From Yamagishiella unicocca (lineage: Eukaryota; Chlorophyta; Chlorophyceae; Chlamydomonadales; Volvocaceae): 64,000 nt of DNA. Shown here one piece after another: positions 23,941 to 34,570 of this stretch; position 1 is the stretch's first letter, and every line of letters starts with the position of its first letter. The translations under genes were made by a program, and so were the position numbers. The notes below the pieces were generated by a model. That model ran no database searches. It was not told the DNA's origin and was given only the letters and a program-made list of their open reading frames with translations. The DNA lies in NCBI GenBank assembly GCA_003116995.1, contig BDSL01000068.1, positions 520,849 through 584,848 of the forward strand, given 5' to 3'.

Positions 23941-26584
23941 TCACGAGGACCCATGTGGGTGCATTAAGACCATCATCCCCATGGAGAGGCCTGATTTAGC
24001 CCATTAACATATTTTTATTATTACAGCTTTTGTTAATTAAAGAGTCACTGTGCACTTCATTATGATTACATGCAGAATGCGAGAGTTACACGGGAGCAGA
24101 CCCGCTGCAAGCGCGGAAGCGCAACCAGGAGGGCCCGATGGGCCAGACCACGGCACAAGCCACCGGGCGAGGAAAACCCTCCCTCAACGGCCGGGAAAGA
24201 GCAAAAGCCAAAAACGACCAAAACAACACACGGAGAAGGCAGCACGCGCAACTGCAGGCAGGGGAAAAACGAAAGCGTGTCCAAAAACCCCGGCCACCTG
24301 CGCCAAGCCTGCAGCGTGTCGCGAGCCAGAAAACACGGGACCCGACAGAAAGCGGACCCCGGGCCCTCAAAGCCCAAGCCAACCACAACTCGCGCCCACA
24401 TCAAGGGAGCTCGGCAAGAAACTTTCCATTGTCGAAGCGACCAGAAGCATGGAATGCGAGCAGTTTCAGCTAATTCCAACAAAGTTACAAACTAAGTAAG
24501 TATGAAGCGATATTGCGACGACGAGCTGCCTTCTTCCAGTAGGCAGGAGCGCAGGACAATACCAAAGGCACGTGCCAGCAATTAGGCGTGCGGCATTGGC
24601 TTATGACTTCTTACTTCTGACAAGAAACAGGTACATGTATTTTTAATGCACAGATTAATAAAGTATCAAATGTCACCGTCGCGCGTTATGGCTCTCGATT
24701 CTCGTGGTCACACTCGGGGGGTAGTACGAGCGCCTGCGCAGCGCTGCAAACATACACTTAACTATCGATGCAAGAAATGTGAGGGAATCATACGTACGAA
24801 CCGAATATCCCGCTCCGTTATCGCATTAACCGATGACCACGCGACCTGTGCTGAGGACAAGAGGAAACCCGCCCGCGTTACGAATGGATAACCATTGGTG
24901 GTTCTGAGCCCGACTGCGGGCTTCCTCCGTCTATCCTGCATATTTAACCGCCGTGGGCAATACGATGCTGATGATGAGATGTTACAGTGTCCTCAAGCCC
25001 GGGCGAACCCAGAACAAGAAGAAAGGCCCATGCCGGGCCTCCCCTGAATCCAGCAGACGCCCCGAGGAGCACAGGAAAGCCTCGAAAGGCTATTTTCTTG
25101 GCTTTGGGCTCCCAAAGCGGCCTGCCCGCCACCTGGTATGGAGGCAGGTGGAGGCATACATGGCTGGCCTGCCGGCATCAAAAGCGCATCAAATTACCGA
25201 TCGTCCACGTCACTGGAACTCTAAGTCTTTACTGTCGCGGCAATATGCTTTCTGACGTTACAGTGTGTCCTCACGCAAGCCCGGGCGAACCCAGGACAAG
25301 CAGAGAGACCCCATGCCGGCTTCACCTTCTGAGAACCGGGGCTGAACCCAGCAGACGCCCCGAAGGGCACAGGCAAGCCTAAAAAGGCACAAGAGATGCC
25401 GGACAAACCCAGGGCAAGCGGGGCGGGCCAGAAACGAGGCCCACACCGTACGATAAGCCAGTGCTAGCAGCCAGCAGACGCCCCAGAAAGCACAGGGTAA
25501 GAACAGGACATCCCGCCGCACCCAAGACGGCCGGGCCCCAACAAAAAGTCAACCCCGGCACCCCAAGGCCCAATGCCGGAAACAAAATGGCGGGACCAGC
25601 CAACAGCCCGGACCGACACGCCCTAGGCACCACCCTACTGCGAAATCACGCCCCGCCCTGTATAGCAACCGGCCAGCAAAGAGAACTTTAGCACGACGGG
25701 CAGTCCCAAAAAACGAAGGCCACGAGGACGGGAAAAACGCACAACCGGGCAGACGGCGCCCCACTCACGCCCACCAACACGGCCACAGACAACATAAAGA
25801 ACTAGGCGCACCTGTTCCCTGTGGGTGTGGCGCGCCGGCTGGGGAGCGTCCAGGGGAGGTTTCCCTCGCCTGCACCACTTCCGGTTCTGTCCAGTGGATC
25901 AGGCTGTGGTTGACCAACTAGACGCCCGGCTTGGTGTGACAGGGGTGCAGGTCTGGTTGGTACAGGACCCCCCCAGCCTTGCAGCCCTGTGTCTGGGGCG
26001 CGGTTGTCCTGGCTGCTATTACTGCCATGGAAGTTGGGCGCCGGTTTATGGCTGCGGCCTTGAGGAGGGGGGGGCTGGTGGCCCTCCTGTTGTTCCGGGG
26101 AGTGATCTCCAGGACCGTGCCATCCGCCGTGGGTTGGTGGAGTTTTGGGCCCTGCTGAGGGGATTTGTTGCATTTGGGCTTTCCCGGGGGTTGGCCTGCA
26201 GTGGGGCCTCGGCACCCGTTTTTGCGGGTGATCTCCGGTCGCCTTGTGTGTGAGGGGCCGGCTGACGTGATTGTGGATTCGCGATCGGCCCAGGCTGTGG
26301 GGGGCAGTTTTCCCCCTTACTTCTTGTTTTCCATGTCCACGGGTGGGCGTGCCCTGCTTGGGGTTCGTGCTTTTTGGGATGAGAGGGGGGCGCTTACTCT
26401 GCTTGTATCGTGGCGGCGCTCCACTGGTCCGTCGGTTGCGGGTCTGCTAGGTGGGTTGGTGGTCGGTTCCTGATAGGGGAGCCTACAGCGCAAATTTCCC
26501 CTGGGGTGCTGGCTGCTGCTGTTTTGCCTCTGGGCTGTCGGCTGGTTTCGTCTCATGCAGTGTCAGGCGATGTGCCCGATGTGC

Positions 26585-26625
26585 CTTCTGGTCTGGAATC
26601 CACTGTAACAGTTACTACTACAATG
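26585..26625 (+). repeat. Dispersed GTAAC-GTTAC motif, copy 3
   Basis: Reads TCTGGTCTGGAATCCACTG then TAACAGTTACTACTACAATG, at the exact point where the base skew of the island flips. It is therefore a good candidate for an element terminus. Confidence 0.6.
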
Positions 26626-27060
26626 ATCCGAGAAGGGGGCATGAAGAGCAACGGAAGAGCAACGCCAAAAACAAACAGCCACCGACCCAGAAGCCACCAT
26701 ACAGGTGGACAAGCGGCCCACGAAGAGCACGAGGCAGGAGTTACTCAGGCCCTCCAGGGCAGCCAGGGATTAGCCAGCACGGTTTCGTTGGGGCCATTTG
26801 GGCCTACTTTCCCCTGGGCGGTTGGTGCCGCTGTTTGTTCTCTGGGCCCTTGGTCGGGGATTCTGATGGTTTGCCGTGTCGGCCAGTTTGTTCTTCTTCC
26901 TGTGTCTCTTTCAGTGTCAGGCGATGCGCCTGACGGCTCTACCTTGTGGTGCGGCAGAGAGCTGCGAGCTCAAACACTGTTCAGCGCTGTTTCCGCTTCG
27001 AGTACATTCCATGCTGTGCAGGGGACAGCAAATTCCCGCAGGCCCCCTTCATGGCACGTT

Positions 27061-28763
27061 CGGCCGATAAACCTGTATTTGGCGATGTGGCGGTCCAGCG
27101 TCGTCCACGTATTTAGAGCCTGCCACTCGTTCTTTCCATGCTCCTCAGTTGTCCGACAGAAGCATTCCTGCAACCTAAAAACGCATTTCACGCTTCGAGA
27201 GGTTTACACGGCGGTGCTGGCAGCAAAATGGCTCATAATGTTCTCCTCCTAACCTTCCCTTTGCTGTGCCAAACCGCACGGCCCTTGCCCTTGCCACACG
27301 CAGCCTCTTGCCCGTTCGCAATCCTCCTTGCATGGACCTTCCAAAGCCGCACGGGTGCAAGGAGTGCTGGGTCCAGGACGATAAGATAGGCGGTCCGATT
27401 GGGTTGAAGATCCATTGCAGCAGTGCGACCAGCTACTGTCGACCGAATTCCACCAGTTGTTTTGGTTACACAGCGTCTTGCTTCCTGGCCGTTGAATTCA
27501 GGCCCACAACACCACCTTGCGATCCATATGTATTTTGTACATGAGGTGAAGCCGACGAGTGGCTGACGTCCACACCCCTAAACAGCCCCTGCATAACAAT
27601 TTCCGTACTAAACCGCGTAGGCTCGTCCCCCAGCTAGCCACGGTATCATCTGAAGTGCAAGAGAAATACGACATCACTAACGTATCAAATGAAGGGCTCC
27701 GCAGAAGGACAGCTTAGAATATAGCACACTTATACATGGCATCGAAATAAACGCAAACCTGCAGATTGGTAACTCGATGAGGGGCAGCGGACGGCTCAAT
27801 TGCGATCACGTCTGGAACGACCTTTCGGGGACGTAAAACCCTGACACCATCTGAGAGCTGGGACAAGCTACCCAAATGGAACCCCGACGCCAACACTTAA
27901 CAACGAATGCTGCTTGCTACCAAATTCCTCATGCCGCCCAACCACTTCGAACCCCGGTTGTACCGCGGAGCACCGCGCACCTGCGTTCCCTCGCACCCGA
28001 ACGTCTCCGCAGGTGGGCATTCCAAGCCACCCACCCGGGGACCACTCCTCTCCGCCGCCGGCCGCTTGCGCAATTCCACCCAGAAGCCCGCAGCTCGCAT
28101 TACTCTTTTTGATACAGCCATCTCCCGCTGCCTCCTGCGCTCGTGCACGTACCTGGTGCCCCGGAGTACGCCCCACGCGAACGCAACTGTACACCACGCT
28201 TGATGCTGGGCTTCGCCGCCAAGGGCAGTACGCACCGTGGTCGCCTCCAAGACGTGGTTATCGCCGTAAGGAGACCCCAACCTACCCGTCCCCTAACCGC
28301 CGTACGGCTCAAACATCGTCCAGGTCTAATCCCACGGTGTGGTCGGGACTGCCCTCGTCGCCGGTCTCGGAGTCGACCAACGCCGCGTCAGGGTTAGACT
28401 AGGGCGAAGAGGTGCAGGGGTTTTACGGGGTTGCACAGGTGTGAGCGGATTGGTTGGGGGAGCAGGTAAGCGGGCAGAATGCAGCATGCGCGGAAGTAAA
28501 CAGGCCTTGCAAACCAATAACTGTTTGCCTAAGGGGAAACAAAACCGTTCTCGCGAAAGAACACCGGAAGGTACGTAGCTTTACTACCCCCCCAAGCCCT
28601 AACTATAAAAATGGCCGCTCTTTCCCGCACCCGCACGTCCCAACCTAGCCAGCTCAGCGGCAGAAGCGCCCTAGTGCGAGACTCTGTGCTATCACGGTAC
28701 ACACAAGCCCGCGGGGTCGCGAACCCCATCTCGCCAGCCAGCAGCATCACGGACCACCCCACA
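27061..28763. other. Intergenic region, no gene recognised
   Basis: Interval between the repeat island and the 3' end of RecA. It contains several short open frames on both strands, none with family resemblance, codon bias or splice sites that would support a gene. Part of it may be the RecA 3' untranslated region. Confidence 0.4.
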
Positions 28764-31700
28764 TCAGCACCGCCACAACCGCCATTCCGACCAGTGACCT
28801 GATGCCAGACGCACCTTGAGCACCTCCCTCACGGCCAGCTCGATTGCCGCGCTGCGCTCCGGGTCCTCCCGAAGCGCCTGCAGCATCTTCTCACGTCCCT
28901 GTGGTGCAGGTGGCGAGTGTTTCCGAGTGGTCGGTGTGCTTCCGAGTGGTCGGTGTGCCATGTTAACCCAAGGCTGGCGGTGCTTAGGTCTACAACTTCA
29001 AAACCCTATTCGATGACGCACCGGTATGTATGGTGGGGTCCCGCAAGGAAGACAGACGCAGCAGCCCACGGTGCCCATTCTAGGCAACCGCGATAAGTAC
29101 CTCGATGATCTACCTCGATGATCTACCTCGACAATCTACCTCACAAGTACCCACCTGCGCCACCCTGGTCTCCCCTAGGTAGTAGAACGCCCCCCGGCGG
29201 GTGAGGACCTTGAGCCTCTCAGCCGTGTCCACCAGGCCGCCCAGGAAGTCGATTCCCTTGCCAAAGTAAATCTCAAAAATCGCCTCCCTGGAGCAGAAGG
29301 TTGGGGGGAGGGGGAAGTGCAGGTCGTGCCGGGGTCCAGGACACGAGCGGGTGGTTTCGGAGAAACATAAAATGGTTCGACCTGAGTGGTTGTGGTAATG
29401 GGTGCGAGCTGGGCGGCATGGGGCGGCAGTGGGGCGGCCGGCAGTGGGGCGGCCGGCACGCAGCTGAAGGGGAGAGGGTGTGGCAAGGATTCCGGTGGAG
29501 GCTTGCGGGTTTTGGTTTCAGGCGTTTAAGCGACGCGTGGTGCATCGCCAGCAGGGCAACCAAACCGCCCTGTCCACGGCGCCTTGAAGAGGTAACAGTC
29601 TCAACCGCCTGTCAGGCACGTCCCGTTCACCGCACCTTCACGCCTCTACTGTGTCCTCCTCTTCCCACACAGTACCCGCGCTCCTGCCACACAGTACCCG
29701 CCCTCATGCCCCATCCCCTTCTCTGCCCCCAACGCTGACCCACTTGTGCGGTGAAGCCACCTTGTTCTTGACCACCTTGGCACGGACCCTGTTGCCGTAC
29801 GCCTGGTCGTCGACAGTCAGTGTCTCCTTCTTGCGGATGTCGATGCGCACGGAGCTGTAGTACTTGAGCGCCTGGCCGCCTGCGGTGACCTCAGGGCTGC
29901 CGAATATGACGCCAATCTGGTGGGGTGATGGGGGCCAGCGAAAAGAGGCAGGGATGAATGGGGGCCAATCTGGAGGGGGGAATGGGGGCCAGCGAAAAGA
30001 GGCAGGGATGAAGGGCAAGGGTACGACTCGCCAACTCGCGTCTTGTCCCTCCTTGAACAACCTGTCAGCTGTAATTGCTCAGGGATCTTGCTCGCACCCT
30101 GCCCTTTCAAACGGATGGACTTGATGAAAGAATTTGAGTCTTGCCTAACCAAGGCATACCGCGCACCTTGTTACGCAGCTGGTTGATGAAAAAGAGCGTC
30201 GTCTTGCTCTTGGAAGCGCTGGCCGACAGCTTGCGCAGCGCCTGGCTGAGCAGGCGGGCTTGGGAGCCAATCTGCGTGGTGGAAAGGACACAGCCGCAAT
30301 GATGCGTAGTTACGAAATTTCCTTCGTTAGGCGCGATGCCATTACGGCGACAGGTCCTGCCAGGTGTGCATCACGACTCCGATGCGTAATTGACTGCAGA
30401 GGCGTCATCAATAGGTGGTGGGTGCTGAGCTGTGTGAGGTCGCGGGTATGGCGATTGAAGCGTTTCTCATCGCGCCTAGCAAAGCGTATTCCTAAATAAA
30501 CATGATACATAGCTTTAGGGCTTGATAACAATGTAACGCCTTATTAATATGTATCCCCTTAAATTTGATGTTTGCAGACGTGGCTGATGGCCATCCCCGC
30601 TGCCAAGCCTAAAGGGGAAATTCCAACCGACAGTTCGGACCAGCGCCGGGACGCGGCGACTGGATTTGCACACCTCTTACTGGCCCCCAGTTATACATCA
30701 AGCCGAAAAAAGAGGCTTGCCCGTAAATTGCCCTATTTTATACAGTCCATGGCCAGGCTACTGGGACTTTGGGCAAACCTATCTATCGCCACTCCAGGAC
30801 GGCCGGCGAGCTGGGACGTCGCCCCACTGCTCAACCCAGTCCGTGCCCATGGAGCAATGGCTTGACTCGAGTGCGACACACTTATTTACAGACCTATGTA
30901 CGACACGATGTCCCTTCCTGAATCGCGACTTGGCCAATTGGCCAGGTACCGCAAACACGCGGCTTCCCTCCCAACGCCACGACGGCAGGACACCCGCCCC
31001 GCCTGCGCCAGCAATGTTCTATTTTCCTTCCTCTTAGGTCGTTTCCACAAGTTTCCACGGGTCTCCTCGCTCCTCACCTGGACGTTGCCGATATCTCCTT
31101 CCAGCTCCGCGCGCGGCACCAGTGCCGCCACGCTGTCAATGACCACCAGGTCGCACACGTTGGAGCGGCACAGCTCGTCCATCACCTCCAGGGCCTCCTC
31201 GCCCGTCATGGGCTGGGAATACCAGAAGTTCTCCAGGTTGATGCCAAGCCGCTGGAGTGGTGGATCGAGAGCGAGGAGAGCAAGAGAGGGGGAAAAGGCG
31301 GGCATAACGCGAGGGATAAGAGCCGTGCTTTAGTCAGCAATGCGCCTGGATTGGCATGTCTCCCTCGTCCGAACGAAGACGTGGATCAAAACGGGTCACT
31401 TAATTCTTCAATCGCAGCCACCCCAAGCCACGACAGCCCAGCCATTACCTTGCCTCCTCTGCTGGCTTCGACCTCCCCCCCCCCGCGTAACCGGTTATCT
31501 TTTGCAACCCCTCCAACCCCGCGTTCATTCTCCACCCACTAGCCATCGAGACCTCTTCCGCCCCAGCCCAAACCTTTTTCACCACACCGCATATCTCCAC
31601 CCGCCCCGTCGCAACCCACTCCGCATCCCCCCGCACGCATTGCCCCCATCCGCCCACCTCTGCATACGTCCGGTCGAACGCGTGCTCCACATCGATGTAC

Positions 31701-33782
31701 GCAACGGTGCCCCCCAGCCGCTGGATCTCAGCGCAGGCGTGCATAGCTAGGGTCGTCTTCCCGCTGGCCTCGGGACCGTACACCTGTGGCCAGTACGGCA
31801 GTCCAATTCGGAAGCCGCAGACGTCGGTGCTGTTGCGGTGAGCAGGGAACGCGGTGCTGTTGCGGTGAGCAGGGAATGCAAGTGGCCGGCAACCGGATGC
31901 GGTTCGACGGCAGGAAACAAACAGACGCGCACACTACAACAGGGGAAGGGCCCAGCGCGGGCAGAGCGCTGGGTACTTCGGTTGTGGGGTGGGGACCATG
32001 TATCACTGACTTTCACAGGATAGGCCGTAGTGAGCGCAGCCGGTGCTGGCTCAGGGCGGTAGCGTGCGCTGCGTTGGGAAGGCCCGGAAGTCTTCGGACG
32101 GCTGTACGACCCCGGTAAAGCCCTGACAAACCCTGACAAACAAGATGCCGCAATGTGGCGCTGCGCAATGGTGGGTCATTAAGAAGTAGGGGGACTCTTT
32201 GTGCAGCAGCGGGGTGTTGACGCAGGTGGCTGCTGAACGGTGCTGCGGGGCCTTCGCCCGCACGACTCATACAACCTCCATAAGTCCATTGTACCAGCGC
32301 AGCATTGCCCAAAGTGGGGGCGACGCCCACTGCCGCTGCGCACGTCGAGAGATTTGTCAACTACGCCAGCAATGAACGCCCAGCAGCGCTCGCCCGAGTG
32401 TTATCCCTTATCCCTTCCCCGGCCCTCACCCCTCGGGCCTTCCCGAGCCGTCACCCCTCAGCCCTTCCCCGCCCCTTACCTCCCGAGCCGTCACCCCTTA
32501 GCCCTTCCCCGGCCCTCACCTCCCGAGCCGTCACCCCTCAGCCCTTCCCCGGCCCTTACCTCCCGAGCCGTCACCCCTCAGCCCTTCCCCGGCCCTCACC
32601 TCCCGAGCCGTCACCCCTCAGCCCTTCCCCGGCCCTCACCTCCCGAGCCGTCACCCCTCAGTCCTTCCCCGCCCCTTACCTCCCGAGCCGTCACCCCTTA
32701 GCTCTTCCCCGGCCCTCACCTCCCGAGCCGTCACCCCTCAGCCTTTCCCCGGCCCTTACTTCTTGAGCCGTCACCCCTTAGCCCTCCCCCGGCCCTTACC
32801 TCCCGAGCCGTCACCCCTCAGCCCTTCCCCGCCCCTCACCTCCCGAGCCGTCACCCCTCAGCCCTTCCCCGGCCCTCACCTCAATGATGCGACCCCGCGG
32901 GTATCCGCCCCCTAGCGCCGCATCGAGGGTGAGGCTGCCGGTGGGGAATGTATCGCTGCGAGCAAGCCGGTAAGGATGAGGCGAGCGGACATTAATCTTT
33001 GGGGCATCGGTCACATTTTGCATTTCGGGCACATTGGGAAGCTTCAACTCAAATGCTTTGAGAAAACATGAGTGCCAAGCGAGCCGGTAACCTTCCGTTG
33101 CAATGACTGAACTGGGCATGAGGGGTGCCCGCGCGATCTGAGCGCTGGTACAGCAGGAGGGTGACAGTGTTTGGGTTTGGGGGATTTGGGACTGCCGACG
33201 CCTCTCTCAAAACCACGCAAGGACTTAGTGTCCGAAGCCATTAGGAGGGACAGCTGCTCAGGCTCGGCTGTTGGGTCATCAAGGGCAGTCCCAACCGAAG
33301 ACCCACGTAAGGCAGGTCATCAACCGGTAGCATCGCTACGAAAAATCAAGGGAAACTCACTGATTATGACATAAAGCTCCCCAATACTTACATGTTAGCG
33401 GACACGCTGTCAGAAAGGCGCATCAGCGTGTTGTCGCCAAACCGACGAGAGATGCGGTCTACAGTCTCGTTAAACAACTTTGCCTGTGAGATACCGATCA
33501 CGGTAAAAGATGAGTCCGGCAGGAGAACGTATAGGGTTTGCGCTGAAATGGCGCGGGAAGTTGCGTCGTTACGAAGCCTCCAGAGGCACTTGCCTTCGTT
33601 TCGGAATCAAGCTTTTCGCCTAGTGGAAACGTGGTCGTTGTGGCTGTCTTGGTGCGGCGAGCATTCGCAACGACGTTGCGGGTGCTGTTCATTGTCGGCT
33701 TCACCCCTAGCAGGCATGGTCCAAGATTGCTGGATAAGCTGCAACTATTGCGAACGCTACTGCGGGTGTGGAGGTTCTGCAT
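28764..33782 (-). CDS. RECA: Organelle-targeted RecA recombinase
   Basis: Nine exons give 400 residues, all in phase: 33782-33594, 33483-33392, 32955-32880, 31783-31658, 31251-31078, 30271-30167, 29916-29744, 29287-29155, 28898-28764. Exon 1, from the first in-frame ATG, is a Ser/Arg/Thr-rich, acid-poor leader like a chloroplast transit peptide. The core follows: [32 protein letters not shown], Walker [21 protein letters not shown], Walker [73 protein letters not shown]. RecA pairs homologous DNA strands; the plastid (or mitochondrion) is the inferred site. A mitochondrial target cannot be excluded. Intron 1 has a GC donor (AAG|GCAAGT). Intron 3 carries a large minisatellite that repeats the 5' splice site. 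Confidence 0.93.
32405..32879. repeat. 40-base minisatellite in RecA intron 3
   Basis: About twelve units of 40 bases (AGCCCTTCCCCGGCCCTCAC plus CTCCCGAGCCGTCACCCCTC) with a few substitutions. It starts directly at the 5' splice site of exon 32955-32880. On the gene strand each unit contains GGGAGGTGAGGGCC or GGGAGGTAAGGGGC, a copy of the donor. Confidence 0.9.
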
Positions 33783-34570
33783 GGCTGCAAATGAAAGGAG
33801 TCCCGTGACGCGACCTGAAGATATTTCCGTGGAAACCCACAGGTTGGAGCTAATGCAGCGCGTATGGTTGGTGCAACAAAGCAGCTCCAGCAACTAGATT
33901 GCACATAATCTCTTGCCTCCTACACATCAACTACTCAAAGAGGGCGCGCCATGTCGTACAGTGGCCATGTCATGGGCCCTAAAATGCAAAATTATCGCCA
34001 GCACGTTTGGCAAATGCGCTGCTATTGAGCGGCATTCTTTGTCATATTGGAACATAATATGGAGGGTCATATCGAGCTTCCAAGGCCTGTCTGAACTTGA
34101 TCATCGGCCATGCAGCCCTTTGAAGCCCTCTCGGGTTACAGTGAATGGTGGTTACATTTAATGGCGCGACCTGCTGGAGGGGAGGGCCGGGGTACGCACA
34201 CACTTCCGACGGTATGCAGCTGACGGTATGCACATACTGCCACAGCAACCGCACTGGAGCACAAAATAAAGTATAGGGTCGGGTACTTAAAGCGGCCGGC
34301 CGTTCCCAGACGCGCGCAAAAACGAAGGCTCTCCCCTCTCTTCACCCGCCGTCCCCCGAGGCAATCCCCACGTGACACTACAATCCAAACTGCCATGCAC
34401 ACAGGAAACCAAGAGCTCGGGCGTTCCCTTGTTTGTCCACGCTTGCCCATGCTTGCCCAGGCCCGTGGATTGTGGCGTCAATGCCCGACCGTCGTTAGGC
34501 TCCGAAGCTCCAGGTCAACGACGGCGCTATGGCTCCGGCCTGGGTCTTTCCCCAGCTGCTGCATGGCCGC
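33783..34570. other. Intergenic between RecA and the EF-hand gene
   Basis: Both flanking genes are on the minus strand, so this holds the RecA promoter/5' UTR and the 3' end of the EF-hand gene. Two TGTAA signals on the minus strand (about 34134-34160) are candidates for the polyadenylation site of the EF-hand gene. Nothing else was recognised. Confidence 0.4.

Larger units (their letters stand above)
23730..27060. mobile_element. Repeat/transposon island with strong base skew
   Basis: Three copies of a dispersed family start TTACAGT..CCTCAAGCCCGGGCGAACCCAG (23737, 24980 and, with an insertion, 25256). The plus strand is almost free of T at 24070-24480 and 25290-25790. It then switches abruptly to being poor in A at 25800-26580, is T-poor again at 26625-26760, and A-poor beyond. 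Blocks near 26495-26585 and 26805-26935 are diverged direct repeats (TTTCCCCTGGG..., CAGTGTCAGGCGATG). No transposase or reverse transc­riptase motif could be read in any frame, so these are probably non-autonomous or decayed elements, perhaps inserted in opposite orientations. Confidence 0.55.

Noticed and set aside
24050..24500. Three overlapping open frames of 110-150 codons on both strands
   Set aside because: The lack of T on one strand removes stop codons in every frame; low-complexity products without family resemblance.
32240..32766. Two Pro/Ser-rich open frames of 153 codons
   Set aside because: They are the 40-base RecA intron minisatellite read on the wrong strand.
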